The notes: generated by a model from the letters alone, not told the origin. DNA of 64,000 bases from Larkinella arboricola (GCF_003259745.1 NZ_QLMC01000002.1:310001-374000), one strand, 5' to 3'. Counted from the stretch's first letter, positions 16,947-25,945 are shown. A program made the numbers and translations.

Positions 16947-17670
16947 CAGTTACTGGGGTAGGGCCGAAGAGCAAACCTATCACTTTTCGCGCTATGCAAC
17001 GGCATTCCCATTTCAGAAACGGTCGGTAATCCTTCGATATTGTTTGGTTGGTGAGCATATAGTTGTAAAAACAAGTCAAAACCGTCTGCCAGATTTCCGT
17101 AGCGGTCGGCTGGCTTCGCTTATCAGCGTCCTTTGTTCCATTAGGCAGCCGGACAAATTGCAACCGCACGGGAGCCAAAAGTCGGTTGAATACCGGGATT
17201 GATGGGCCTTGAACGGGCCAAACCGTCCAGTTTTTGAAAATGAGGATATTTGTTAGGTTTTGAGTATGGGAAAGTTTGTCTATTAATTAATCAGATAAAG
17301 CCGAAGCTGATGAGCCCAGTTTGATGATTTTCAGAAGGGTTTCAAAATAGACGTACGGGAGTGATGGTCGGGTACTTACCGATAACTCAGTTTTATAGGA
17401 AAATGCCGGGTTCTGGCATTATTATGGCTATTTGTATGGACAGGGTTACCGCATATCCGGATGTGAAAATTCGAAAAAACTGTGGTTTGCTCCGGCTCCT
17501 ATCCACTAGATTCTGCTCCCGGCTGGCAATTCAAATCATCCCGGAACAAGTTGTTTATTGACTGGCGTGTCACAATGCTACTCTTTTACGAAATGCTGTC
17601 TTCTGTCCTATAACTGAACATTAAAGAAACCACCGTAACTTGTCACTGGTATAAACCAGGTGGCGCAAAA
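16947..17670. other. Long intergenic region between PAP2 phosphatase and receiver gene
   Basis: About 720 bp between divergent genes. Open frames here are short, overlap neighbours in other registers and have no start signal or recognisable product. A bulged hairpin (CACTGGT, ATAA, ACCAGGTG; 17644-17662) lies just before the receiver gene's start and could cover its ribosome-binding region. I see nothing else that I can name. Confidence 0.4.
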
Positions 17671-18060
17671 ATGATGAAGAAAGTATCCAAAATCTTGGTC
17701 GTTGACGATGATGCGTTGCATCGAAAATTATTGACTTACCAATTAACTAAAAACGGTTACCAGGTATTAATCGCCAGCGACGGACTGGAAGCCCTGGACT
17801 GGTTGCGGGTCCCCGGCCAACAACCGGATTTGATCTTGCTGGATCTGCTGATGCCGCGTTTTAGTGGTCTGGACGTTTTGCGTAAGCTAAAGGCATCTGC
17901 TTCTAAATTGCCTGTTATTTTAATGTCAGCCGCTGAATGGCCAATTGCCAACGAAGGCGTTACGTTGTCCAAACCGGACGCGTTTCTTTCTAAACCTTTT
18001 AATGTTGAAAAACTGGTAGCGAAAATTGAAGCCTTACTGCTGCCTGTCGCTGTGGTGTAG
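17671..18060 (+). CDS. Single-domain response regulator (CheY-like receiver)
   Basis: A receiver domain alone, 129 residues: acidic pocket VDDD (11-14), phosphoacceptor Asp58 in LILLDLLMPRFSG, Ser86 in place of the usual Thr (ILMSAAE), and Lys108 in LSKPF. No output domain, so it would act by protein contact or as a phosphate sink. The first residues MMKK allow a start here or at the next codon. No histidine kinase is next to it; the nearest encoded one is at 53 kb. Isolated, followed by a strong terminator. Confidence 0.9.
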   Translation: MMKKVSKILVVDDDALHRKLLTYQLTKNGYQVLIASDGLEALDWLRVPGQQPDLILLDLLMPRFSGLDVLRKLKASASKLPVILMSAAEWPIANEGVTLSKPDAFLSKPFNVEKLVAKIEALLLPVAVV

Positions 18061-18107
18061 GCAGGGGAGTAGGGCTTCCCTTGCAAGTTGAATTATCTTG
18101 TCTATTT

Positions 18108-18136
18108 AAAGTCTGTGCTGAACACAGACTTTTTTT
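18108..18136 (+). terminator. Rho-independent terminator after the receiver gene
   Basis: A perfect 10-bp stem (AAAGTCTGTG / CACAGACTTT) with a 5-nt loop (CTGAA) runs straight into a T-run, 47 bp after the receiver stop. Confidence 0.85.
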
Positions 18137-19017
18137 GTATTTATTAGACAGAGTAAACAGCATCCCCTCATTGTTAGTAGAAAGTACGAGCGTTTCAAAT
18201 AGCCGCAAGCGTTTTTTCTGAATTATCCTTCCAGCGTTAATCAGAAATAAAAAAACGTAACCGCCTGATGAGTGGCTTTTGACAAGCGGTTTAACAAGTG
18301 ATTAATTCTGCCTTTAGCGTCGGTTTTATGAGGCCGCGCGGTAAAAAGGCAATCCGACCATGCCTATACACTCCATCAAAGTGACTCCATTTGATTCGGA
18401 AATACTGCGTACACGAATCTGATAATTATAAAGATGTACTGCCCATTTTTTACTGAAATAACCTCTGTGGCGGTTAGGGATTATTTTTATTGTCTGACAA
18501 TTAAGTAGGATAATTACGACTGATTTTTCATTTATAATTGAGGTGATAAGGAGCAAGAGTAAACCACATGAGAATCGGAATATATTTTCAATAAAACAGT
18601 TGTCTGGTAAATAAAAATAGGTGCTACGGAAGAAAATAAAAAAGTTGTAAAAGCAGCTTCAACACGATTTAAATAGCCATCTAACTGACCAGATTGTGAT
18701 CGTCAAATAACAAAGGTGTGTTTCGTTTTAGTGACTTATCCGGTTAATAAGCAAATGTAATAATTTAGGGAATTATCTATTCTAAGTATTGACTGGCTAG
18801 CATCAGGGACCTATATTTCAGAAAAATATGAAAAAAATATTAAGAGTGGTGCTTCACTGAAGAAGCTTCAGGTTTATCAATGACTGGAAATAAAAGAGTT
18901 TAATCCGAAGCTTATAAACTTATTTTAAATTGCCATAATTTTTCTTTATCCCCTTTTATAAATCCTATCCGATAGAACTTTTATGAACAAAAACATTTAC
19001 TCTAATCTTTTCATTAA
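18137..19017. other. AT-rich intergenic region before the WcaI-like glycosyltransferase
   Basis: About 880 bp with no supportable gene on either strand, clearly more AT-rich than the rest of the window, with many A and T runs. The composition change continues into the following glycosyltransferase gene, which suggests acquired DNA or a large regulatory leader. I found no inverted terminal repeats or transposase remains. Confidence 0.5.
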
Positions 19018-20268
19018 ATGAAAATACTTGTTAGTAGTATGACCTTTGCCCCTGATCATAGTGGCATTTCTTTGTATTCTACCGATTTTGCTACCTATGC
19101 GTCAGAAGTAGGCCATGAAGTAACTGTAGTAACAGGCTTTTCATGGTATCCCAACTGGAAGAAACGGCCAGAGGACAAGGGGAAGCTGTTTCAAACGGAT
19201 TTTTATAAAGGCGTCAAGGTATTGCGAGGGTACTTATATGTGCCTAAAAAAGTTACGTCTGTAACCCGGATGCTTCAGGAGATTACGTTCCTGATCTTTG
19301 TATTTTTTAATTTTATCCGTGCCGGTCGGCAGGATGTCATTGTTCTTTTTACGACCCCCATTAACCTGGGCCTGATTGGGGTTCTTTTTCAGAAACTTTG
19401 GAAAGCCAAACTGATCATAAATGTGCAGGACTTGCAACTGGAAGCTGCACAATCGCTGGGGATGCTGGGGAAACTGCCCATTGTTAAAGTCATGGAGAAA
19501 GCCGAACGGTATAGCTATCAAAAAGCCGACCTGGTAACCTCCATATCGCACGCTATGGTAAATATCATCAAGCAGAAAGGCGCCCTGGATGATAAAGTCT
19601 ATCTGTGGCCTAACTGGATTGATGTAAAAGATGCCAGCATAAAAGGAGTCAAAGGCAACTTTAACGATAAATATCCGCAATACAAGGGGAAAACTATTAT
19701 TGGTTATGCCGGAAACGTTGGTGTTAAACAAAGCCTCTCGTCGCTGGTGGACCTGAGTGAGCAGTTTAAAGGTCGGGATGACCTTGTTTTCCTGATTATC
19801 GGTTCGGGGGGCGATCGGGATAATTTAAAGGCATATGCGGAGAAAAAAGCAACTGGAAATCTCCATTTTATTGACTTTTTATCGCAGGACGATTATTACA
19901 ACTTCCTCAATGATGCCGATATTGTCTATCTCTCGCAGAAAAAAGACTCTGGCGATGCTTATTTCCCGTCTAAATTACTGGGGATAATGGCCAAGAATAA
20001 ACTGACGTTTGTTGCCGCCTGTAAAAATTCTGAAATCTATAAAGTGGTTACCGATAATGCGCTGGGAATGTCCTCGGATATTGAGGATCTTGACCACATG
20101 AAAAAACTGCTGACGGATTATTTAACTAATAAGGAGGAATTTAAGAAGTATGAAGTAAATGCTTTCGGGTTTGTGCATCAGTTCGACAGGCAGATTGTCC
20201 TGGATTCGCTCTTTGCCGAAATTGATAATTTAAATCTCAGGGACGCTTATCAGCCTGCCCTGGCTTAA
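19018..20268 (+). CDS. Glycosyltransferase family 4, WcaI-like, 416 aa
   Basis: Resembles WcaI of colanic-acid synthesis: the start MKILVSSMTFAPDHSGISLY and the following HEVTVVTGFSWYPNWKK are the family's opening pattern, and the second Rossmann half has FLIIGSGGDRDNLKAYAE and FPSKLLGIMAKNK, the region of the nucleotide-sugar site. The usual Glu of the EX7E motif is Gly in KLLGIMA. Cytoplasmic, possibly membrane-associated through hydrophobic stretches near residues 85-130. Expected to add a sugar to an exopolysaccharide repeat unit, but no other polysaccharide gene is near. Codon use and base composition are AT-richer than neighbours. Confidence 0.85.
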   Translation: MKILVSSMTFAPDHSGISLYSTDFATYASEVGHEVTVVTGFSWYPNWKKRPEDKGKLFQTDFYKGVKVLRGYLYVPKKVTSVTRMLQEITFLIFVFFNFIRAGRQDVIVLFTTPINLGLIGVLFQKLWKAKLIINVQDLQLEAAQSLGMLGKLPIVKVMEKAERYSYQKADLVTSISHAMVNIIKQKGALDDKVYLWPNWIDVKDASIKGVKGNFNDKYPQYKGKTIIGYAGNVGVKQSLSSLVDLSEQFKGRDDLVFLIIGSGGDRDNLKAYAEKKATGNLHFIDFLSQDDYYNFLNDADIVYLSQKKDSGDAYFPSKLLGIMAKNKLTFVAACKNSEIYKVVTDNALGMSSDIEDLDHMKKLLTDYLTNKEEFKKYEVNAFGFVHQFDRQIVLDSLFAEIDNLNLRDAYQPALA

Positions 20269-20284
20269 TTGCGTCACTTCCTGG

Positions 20285-20355
20285 TCCGTAAATCGGACGG
20301 TTGCTATAAACGTGCGATCAAACTCGTTTTAGCCTGCAACCGCCTGATTTACGGA
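20285..20355. repeat. Intergenic palindrome, 20-bp arms (18/20)
   Basis: The arms at 20285-20304 and 20336-20355 are reverse complements with two mismatches, with a 31-bp spacer. It lies between the convergent WcaI-like gene and the amber-interrupted gene, so it could serve as a two-way terminator, but neither side has a T-run. Confidence 0.65.
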
Positions 20356-20383
20356 TTGTTATTTATGGATTAGTGGCGGATTC

Positions 20384-20914
20384 TTACCCGAAAGAGGCCT
20401 CCAGGCTTTTGAGCTTTCTGACCGTATTCTGGCGTAGGCTTTCCAGGGCCTGGACCCGGGCGTAACGGCTTTGCAAAACAAATTTTTGTCGTTCTGTACC
20501 TGCCGTTGGCGCATTGGCAGCTGGTTGGGGATTGCTTTGCCGAATTTTGTATTCCAGACGCAAAATCCCTTCGATAACCTGATTAATCTGACGGTCATAA
20601 TACCGAACCAGGCGCCGGTTCCAGTTAATATAAACTTGTTTGTGCAGTTTGGACGGGCAGACAGGGCGTTCGCGCAGGACTTGTTCCCATTCCTACCGCA
20701 GGCTTTCAAACGGACAGCCTTCCGAATGAGGACTGAAAATTTCTGCTGGCAGATCGATCTGGAGGCCGCGCTCGAACATTTTGGCGTGGTTGATCTGGAA
20801 CCCGCGAGCGACATAACTGGTAATTAAATCAAAGGCAGCGATAGCATCCGCAACCGGACACGTAAAACTGGTCCAACCCACTCCGCGGAGGGTTCCTTCA
20901 ACAATAAGAATCAT
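20384..20914 (-). pseudogene. Hypothetical gene interrupted by an in-frame amber codon
   Basis: Starting from the ATG that gives MILIVEGTLRGVGW, the frame reads 73 codons, meets TAG at 20695-20693, and then continues in the same frame for 102 sense codons to TAA. The second part reads like real protein (EWEQVLRERPVCPSKLHK, INWNRRLVRYYDRQINQVIE, LRLEYKIRQ, and a charged helical C-terminus), so a single base change (for example CAG or TGG to TAG) has cut one gene of about 176 codons. I do not recognise the family; the N-terminal half mentions no motif I know, and the C-terminal half is helical and basic. Sequencing error or readthrough are alternatives to a true pseudogene. Confidence 0.6.
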
Positions 20915-21168
20915 GTGTATAGCCGTTAAGTAATAACCTGGAGGCTGCAATAACGCTCTGCAAACGTTTCTTGATTCTAAACTGAATTATCAGAAAAAAG
21001 TTATCAGAACGGGCTGTAATTTGGGGAAGAAAATAAAAAATCGATTTCAGGAAAAGCGTTGAAAATCAACTTTTCGGGCCGATGATCGCGGGTGTTACCC
21101 GAAAATAGGGCTCGTTCGATTTATAATTACCAGACTGAAAGGGCTTGAAGCGGTGAATTTCACAGATA

Positions 21169-21492
21169 CTAGTGCCGAGGAGCAAAGAAAATGATTCCGG
21201 CACCGATTAGTGCAAGGAGGGCGCCCAGCAAATCGTAGCGGTCGGGCTTAAAACCGTCGATCCACCAGGCCCACAGCACGGATAACCCAATGAAAATACC
21301 GCCGTATGCTGCATACACCCGTCCGAATCCGGCGGGTTGAAGGGTGGCAACAACCCCGTAAAGAATCAGAACAATTCCGCCCGCCATGCCGTAAACGATG
21401 GGCTTATCTTCTTTAAGCCAGAGCCAGATCAGATAACCGCCCCCGATTTCGCATAATCCGGCCAGAATGAAAATGAGGATTGCTTTGATCAT
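21169..21492 (-). CDS. ynfA: YnfA/UPF0060 family small membrane protein
   Basis: 107 residues with four hydrophobic helices and the family's hallmark pattern: LAGLCEIGGGYLIWLWLKE near the start, YGVVATLQP and FGRVYAAYGGIFI in the middle, WWIDGFKPDRYDLLGA before the last helix. The family is an inner-membrane protein group of the small multidrug resistance-like fold with poorly known function. Starts 8 bp after the stop of the upstream exported protein, so the two are probably co-transcribed. Confidence 0.92.
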   Translation of the reverse strand: MIKAILIFILAGLCEIGGGYLIWLWLKEDKPIVYGMAGGIVLILYGVVATLQPAGFGRVYAAYGGIFIGLSVLWAWWIDGFKPDRYDLLGALLALIGAGIIFFAPRH

Positions 21493-21500
21493 GCCTATAA

Positions 21501-22214
21501 CTACCGAATGGATAAATAAACCGGATGGCAGCTCACAACCGGAATTTCCGTAACCGCAAAGGTATCCGCCAGATAAACGGCTTTTTGCAAATGTATTGGG
21601 GGTAAATCCAGAACAATTTTGTAGTCACCTTTTTCCTTGTAAAGGAAAGCAATGTTGAAAAAATCCTGGTAATGCTCCCGCCCTTTCAGGAGGGTAAAAA
21701 GAGATTTGGTGCTTATACCGCTCGCTGTTTTAAACTGTTGAAGCTCCGTATCCTTAATTTGCTTTTCATACTGCGCACTTCGAACGATATAATCAAACCA
21801 GAGGGAATCACGCTCGTTAAATTCGAGGTAAAGAGTTGATTTAGTATTGTAATTGTTAGCACCGAAAAAATCGGCAATGATTTGAGTCGCTGCATATAGG
21901 CTGTCTTTGTAAGCTCGCTCAGCAGCCAGCTCTTGAACCAGAGGATGAACGATTTCCTGATATTGCTGCGTTTTGGGATTGCGTTTATAATACTTGATGT
22001 AATTAACCAGCAAGCCCAACGGAGTATATAATGCTACATCCCGATCGGTTAAATTCTTTACATCGATCAAAAGCCCTGCATCATGACGCGCGTCCTGACT
22101 GGCTTGCCTGCTGACGACAGTGAATTGGACGGTTATCTGCGGTTGAGCCAAAGCGGCTTTTCCTGTAGCGAGTAGCGTAAAAATCCAGAAAATAATAAGC
22201 GTGTTGGAAATCAT
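21501..22214 (-). CDS. Hypothetical exported protein, 237 aa
   Basis: A signal peptide (hydrophobic TLIIFWIFTLLA, cleavage near ALAQP) is followed by a domain opening with beta strands (ITVQFTVVSRQ, GLLIDVKNLTDRDVALYTPLG), which reads like an Ig-like or FxLYD-type beta-sandwich, then a mostly helical, charged middle and a final strand pair. Periplasmic or outer-membrane associated. I do not recognise the family. The HipA-like/DUF3037 genes end 13 bp upstream, so it may ride on the same transcript. Confidence 0.65.
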   Translation of the reverse strand: MISNTLIIFWIFTLLATGKAALAQPQITVQFTVVSRQASQDARHDAGLLIDVKNLTDRDVALYTPLGLLVNYIKYYKRNPKTQQYQEIVHPLVQELAAERAYKDSLYAATQIIADFFGANNYNTKSTLYLEFNERDSLWFDYIVRSAQYEKQIKDTELQQFKTASGISTKSLFTLLKGREHYQDFFNIAFLYKEKGDYKIVLDLPPIHLQKAVYLADTFAVTEIPVVSCHPVYLSIR

Positions 22215-22227
22215 GGTTCAGGATTCG

Positions 22228-22608
22228 TCAGCGGACCAACCGCTCAAAAAGCCGTTCCAGCGTCTGGGAGGCATCCTCGCACAGACCGGTGTGCATCGGC
22301 GAGGTCTGTACGATAGTGCTGCGGTTGGCGGCCAGCCAGCGAAACCGGGCGGCAATCGGCAGTTGGCCAATGGGACCGCCTTCCCGCCGACCGGCGCAGA
22401 TTTTCTGAAAAACCCGCAGTCGTTCCCGCAGGTCCGGCAGGTCGATCTCAGAGCAAAAAGCCCGCAGCCGGTCTTCGTTCAGTTCAAATACCGTTTGCAA
22501 AAAACCCTGCGCCGGGCAATAAACAATAACGCCGACATTCATGAATTCTTCGCGTTCGACGCGCGGTACGACGCGGATGACGGCGTACTCAAATACGTGT
22601 TTTGGCAT
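22228..22608 (-). CDS. DUF3037 family protein
   Basis: 126 residues from the ATG giving MPKHVFEYAVIRVVPRVERE; the frame extends 6 codons further up only to a TTG. The opening YAVIRVVPRVEREEFMNVGVIVYC and the later RLRAFCSEIDL are the DUF3037 pattern. The family usually stands next to a HipA-like kinase, as here: its start overlaps the 3' end of that gene by 20 bp, which implies coupled translation and a joint function, so far unknown. Confidence 0.88.
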   Translation of the reverse strand: MPKHVFEYAVIRVVPRVEREEFMNVGVIVYCPAQGFLQTVFELNEDRLRAFCSEIDLPDLRERLRVFQKICAGRREGGPIGQLPIAARFRWLAANRSTIVQTSPMHTGLCEDASQTLERLFERLVR

Positions 22609-23383
22609 GCTGCGCTTCCTTAACAAAAATCTCAGAATGGGCGAGTCGGGTTTCTAAAAAACCGGTATACATCTGGCGTCGTTCGGCAACGGAGTCCGTC
22701 GATTCTTCGCTGATGAGCCACGCATCGGGCACCAGATCGACAATGGACCGGATCAACTCCGGCGTCAGAATCTGGCGAAATTCGGCATCGACGGTTTCGA
22801 GTTCCGTAGCCCAGGGTAACAGCACATGATCTTTGATGGCCCCGAACGGCTTTTTGGCCTGCTCCTCCCAGTTTTGCCCCGCGTGATGAAAATACAGCGA
22901 AGCGCCGTGATCGATCAGCCACAGTTCCCGGTGCCACATCAGCATATTGGTGTTGCGGGCCGTGCGGTCAACATTCGTAATAAAGCAGTCCAGCCAGACA
23001 ATCTGCGAGGCCAGTCGCGCGCTGACGGTATTCAAAACCGGATCGAACGTCGTGGCGCGGGACAGAAAATGCAACCCCAGATTCAACCCTCCGCTGGCCC
23101 GCAGCAAATCCTGAATTTCTTCGTCTGGCTCCGTTCGGGCCATAGCCGGGTCGAGCGTTGCGAACACGATTTCGGGGATTTTAAGACCCAGCGCACGGGC
23201 CAGTTCACCGGCAATCACTTCGGCAATGAGTGCTTTGACGCCCTGACCGGCACCCCGAAATTTCAGGACGTACAGGAAATCGTCGTCGGCTTCGACAATG
23301 GCGGGCAACGAGCCGCCTTCGCGCAGGGGCGTGACGTAACGGATCACTTCGACCGTTCGGAGTTGGGGTTCGCGGGTACTCAC
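22589..23383 (-). CDS. HipA-like kinase domain protein (HipA_2 type), 264 aa
   Basis: A short HipA-related kinase without the HipA N-terminal subdomain. Visible elements: YVLKFRGAGQGVKALIAE (nucleotide-binding part with Lys), LDCFITNVDRTARNTNML (catalytic Asp and metal Asn region) and LWLIDHGASLYFHH (DHG, the DFG equivalent). The start is GTG. Unlike hipBA toxin-antitoxin pairs there is no HTH antitoxin gene beside it; the partner is a DUF3037 protein. Likely phosphorylates a protein or tRNA-synthetase-type target, but that is inference. Divergent from purL. Confidence 0.85.
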   Translation of the reverse strand: MSTREPQLRTVEVIRYVTPLREGGSLPAIVEADDDFLYVLKFRGAGQGVKALIAEVIAGELARALGLKIPEIVFATLDPAMARTEPDEEIQDLLRASGGLNLGLHFLSRATTFDPVLNTVSARLASQIVWLDCFITNVDRTARNTNMLMWHRELWLIDHGASLYFHHAGQNWEEQAKKPFGAIKDHVLLPWATELETVDAEFRQILTPELIRSIVDLVPDAWLISEESTDSVAERRQMYTGFLETRLAHSEIFVKEAQHAKTRI

Positions 23384-23526
23384 AAGGCGTTTTCGATTAT
23401 CGAAATTTGCTTCGTACAGAAAACAAATTTCCGGGTTCCAACGGGACTGGCGGGAAATTTAGGCCAATTTTTCGAGAAAACGGGCGCGAATTGCCGAATC
23501 GTTCCGTCAGGATGCGTGAAAAGCCT

Positions 23527-23534
23527 TACCTTTG
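23527..23534 (+). promoter_or_regulatory. Candidate -7 promoter element of purL
   Basis: TACCTTTG matches the Bacteroidota TAnnTTTG -7 element exactly and lies 26 bp before the purL start. No clear -33 TTTG at the usual spacing. Confidence 0.45.
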
Positions 23535-23560
23535 CGCCAACGAACATTCTGCAAAAACGC

Positions 23561-25798
23561 ATGTCTGCCGAAACGACCGATCAATTACCAACGCTCGAAA
23601 CTGCCCGCAAACTGGGCCTTCTTCCCGACGAATACGACCGAATAATTGCCATTCTGGGCCGCAAGCCCAATTTTACCGAATTGAGTATCTTTTCGGTGAT
23701 GTGGTCGGAGCACTGCTCGTATAAAAATTCGATTGTCTGGCTTAAAACCCTGCCGCGCGATTCGGAGCGGATGCTGGCCAAAGCCGGAGAAGAAAATGCC
23801 GGTCTGGTCGATATTGGCGACGGGCTGGCCTGTAGTTTCAAGATCGAGTCGCACAACCACCCTTCGGCCATCGAACCCTACCAGGGTGCGGCCACCGGGG
23901 TCGGCGGGATTAACCGCGATATTTTTACGATGGGTGCCCGGCCCATTGCCCAACTAAACTCCCTGCGGTTTGGCAATCTGGATTTACCCAAAACCCAGCG
24001 GCTGCTGAAAGGCGTCGTGAAAGGCATCGGTGATTACGGCAACGCGTTCGGGATTCCGACCGTGGGCGGTGAAATTTATTTCGACGACTGCTACAACGTC
24101 AACCCCCTGGTGAATGCCTTCTCGGCGGGAATTGTCGAAGTGGATAAGGTGGCCAAAGCAACGTCGTACGGCGTGGGTAATCCGGTGTTTATCGTCGGTT
24201 CGGCTACGGGCAAGGACGGTATTCACGGCGCTACGTTTGCATCGGAAGATATTTCGGACAAATCGACCGAGAAACTCCCGGCGGTTCAGGTGGGCGATCC
24301 GTTCATGGAAAAACTGCTGCTGGAAGCCTCGCTGGAAATTATCGGAACGGGCTATGTGATTGGTATTCAGGACATGGGAGCCGCCGGTATCATCTGCTCG
24401 ACCTCCGAAATGAGCGCCAAGGGCGAACACGGCATGATCATCGACCTCGATAAAGTGCCGACGCGCCAGCCCAATATGGACCCGTTTGAAATCCTGCTGT
24501 CGGAATCGCAGGAGCGGATGCTGGTAGTCATTGAAAAAGGAAAAGAAGACGTTATTCAGCAAATTTTTGATAAATGGGATTTGAATTGCGAGCAGATCGG
24601 AACCGTGACGGATACCGGTCGTTTGCATTTCTACCGCCACGGTGAACTGGTGGCCGACGTTCCGGCGCACGACCTCGTGCTGGGCGGGGGCGCTCCGCAG
24701 TACCACCGCGAATACCGCGAACCGGCTTACTTCCAGGAGTTCAAGAAATTCCAGATTTCGGACGTTTCGGACGTAGAAGCGGCTGAAATTCAGAAAGTAG
24801 TTGAACATCTGCTGACGCACCCGAACATCTGTTCGCGCCGGTGGGTGTATGAACAATATGATTCGATGGTTGGTACGGCCAATCGGACTACGAACGTGCC
24901 GTCGGATGCCGCCGTTGTGAACATCAAAGGAACCGACAAATCCATTGTCATTACCGTGGATTGCAATAGCCGCTACGTCAACGCTGACCCGAACACCGGG
25001 GCGAAAATTGCCGTAGCCGAAGCCGCCCGCAACATCGTTTGTACGGGTGGCGAACCGCTGGCCGTGACCAACAACCTGAACTTTGGAAACCCGTACGTGC
25101 CGGAAGTGTACTGGCAGTTTGTTCAGGCCGTAAAGGGCATGGGCGAGGCTTGTCTACGGTTTGCAACGCCGGTTACGGGCGGAAACGTCAGTTTCTACAA
25201 CCAAAGCTCCGACGAAGGCCCGGTTTTCCCGACGCCGACAATCGGGATGCTCGGTTTGATGGAAAACCCCGAAAACCGCATGACGCTCCGTTTCCGGCAG
25301 GCTGGTGATCTGATTTATCTGGTTGGTGAGTCGAAAGACGATATTGCTTCGTCGGAATACCTGTATTCGTATCGGGGCGTGAAGGCGTCTCCGGCACCGG
25401 CTTTCGATATGGAGGTGGAATATGCACTGCAACAGGCGATAAAAGAGCTAATTATCAATAAACTGGTTGTGTCAGCGCATGACGTTTCCGACGGTGGTTT
25501 GTTTGTCACGCTGTCTGAATCCGCCATGGGGGGAAATCTTGGTTTTACCATTGAAACCGATAGCCGTTTCCGGAAAGATGCCTTCCTGTTCGGTGAAAGC
25601 CAGAGCCGGGTGGTGGTGTCGGTTGCCCGCGAAAAACAAACGGAGTTTGAAGACGCGCTTACGAAAAGTGGGGTTGCGTTCAGCCGTTTGGGAGCCGTAA
25701 ACGATACGAATTTTGTGATTGATGGTCAGCCTCTGCTGGCGGTCGCTGCGGCAAAAGATCTCTATGACAATGCCTTAAGCCGGAAGCTGGAAGTCTGA
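23561..25798 (+). CDS. purL: Phosphoribosylformylglycinamidine synthase, small-form PurL subunit
   Basis: ATP-dependent amidation of FGAR to FGAM in purine synthesis, working with separate PurS and PurQ subunits, which are not in this window. Length (745 aa) matches the small PurL form. Start chosen at MSAETTDQLPTLETARKLG because all family signatures follow it and the open frame further up is antisense to the HipA-like gene. Signatures: WSEHCSYKNS (49-57, with His51), SHNHPSAIEPYQGAATG (97-113), IQDMGAAGIICSTSEM, then the second half with GGEPLAVTNNLNFGNP, VTGGNVSFYNQ and SAHDVSDGGLFVTLSE. Single gene with its own terminator. Confidence 0.97.
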   Translation: MSAETTDQLPTLETARKLGLLPDEYDRIIAILGRKPNFTELSIFSVMWSEHCSYKNSIVWLKTLPRDSERMLAKAGEENAGLVDIGDGLACSFKIESHNHPSAIEPYQGAATGVGGINRDIFTMGARPIAQLNSLRFGNLDLPKTQRLLKGVVKGIGDYGNAFGIPTVGGEIYFDDCYNVNPLVNAFSAGIVEVDKVAKATSYGVGNPVFIVGSATGKDGIHGATFASEDISDKSTEKLPAVQVGDPFMEKLLLEASLEIIGTGYVIGIQDMGAAGIICSTSEMSAKGEHGMIIDLDKVPTRQPNMDPFEILLSESQERMLVVIEKGKEDVIQQIFDKWDLNCEQIGTVTDTGRLHFYRHGELVADVPAHDLVLGGGAPQYHREYREPAYFQEFKKFQISDVSDVEAAEIQKVVEHLLTHPNICSRRWVYEQYDSMVGTANRTTNVPSDAAVVNIKGTDKSIVITVDCNSRYVNADPNTGAKIAVAEAARNIVCTGGEPLAVTNNLNFGNPYVPEVYWQFVQAVKGMGEACLRFATPVTGGNVSFYNQSSDEGPVFPTPTIGMLGLMENPENRMTLRFRQAGDLIYLVGESKDDIASSEYLYSYRGVKASPAPAFDMEVEYALQQAIKELIINKLVVSAHDVSDGGLFVTLSESAMGGNLGFTIETDSRFRKDAFLFGESQSRVVVSVAREKQTEFEDALTKSGVAFSRLGAVNDTNFVIDGQPLLAVAAAKDLYDNALSRKLEV

Positions 25799-25816
25799 TT
25801 TTAGCTGGTTCATTAC

Positions 25817-25866
25817 AAACCCGTTCACTAGGACTTGGTACGCTTGGTCCTGGCGAACGGGTTTTT
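25817..25866 (+). terminator. Strong terminator after purL
   Basis: A 10-bp stem AAACCCGTTC / GAACGGGTTT encloses an inner AGGAC/GTCCT stem and ends in TTTTT. It begins 19 bp after the purL stop. Confidence 0.85.
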
Positions 25867-25931
25867 GTTGTAAAATCATTTAGCCGTTGCCAGAGGGCGT
25901 TTCTGAATGACGGTTTTGCGCACTGACGCGT

Positions 25932-25939
25932 TATTTTTG
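25932..25939 (+). promoter_or_regulatory. Candidate -7 promoter element of truA
   Basis: TATTTTTG matches TAnnTTTG and ends 6 bp before the truA ATG, so transcription would begin at or next to the start codon (leaderless or nearly so). A TTTG at 25915-25918 is closer than the usual spacing. Confidence 0.4.
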
Positions 25940-25945
25940 TATCCT

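Noticed and set aside
17361-17561. Short frame in the gap before the receiver gene
   Set aside because: 66 codons with no domain, hydrophobic pattern or conserved start context.
18326-18556. Minus-strand 76-codon frame in the AT-rich gap
   Set aside because: AT-rich chance frame; it opens with a hydrophobic stretch but has no upstream signal or neighbour.
20359-20814. Minus-strand 151-codon frame in another register over the amber-interrupted gene
   Set aside because: Its translation is Ser/Arg/Lys-rich low complexity; the register that continues through the TAG is the better protein.
20471-20827. Plus-strand open frame of 118 codons opposite the amber-interrupted gene
   Set aside because: The minus-strand frame continues over 175 codons except for one TAG and has protein-like composition; the plus-strand frame is its complement.
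23384-23526. HipA-like/purL divergent gap as a purine riboswitch or PurR site
   Set aside because: No purine-aptamer pattern and no palindromic purine-repressor box could be found by eye.
22826-23560. Open frame that extends the purL start upstream by 245 codons
   Set aside because: It is antisense to the HipA-like gene and has no PurL features; the family's N-terminus begins at 23561, behind a promoter-like element.
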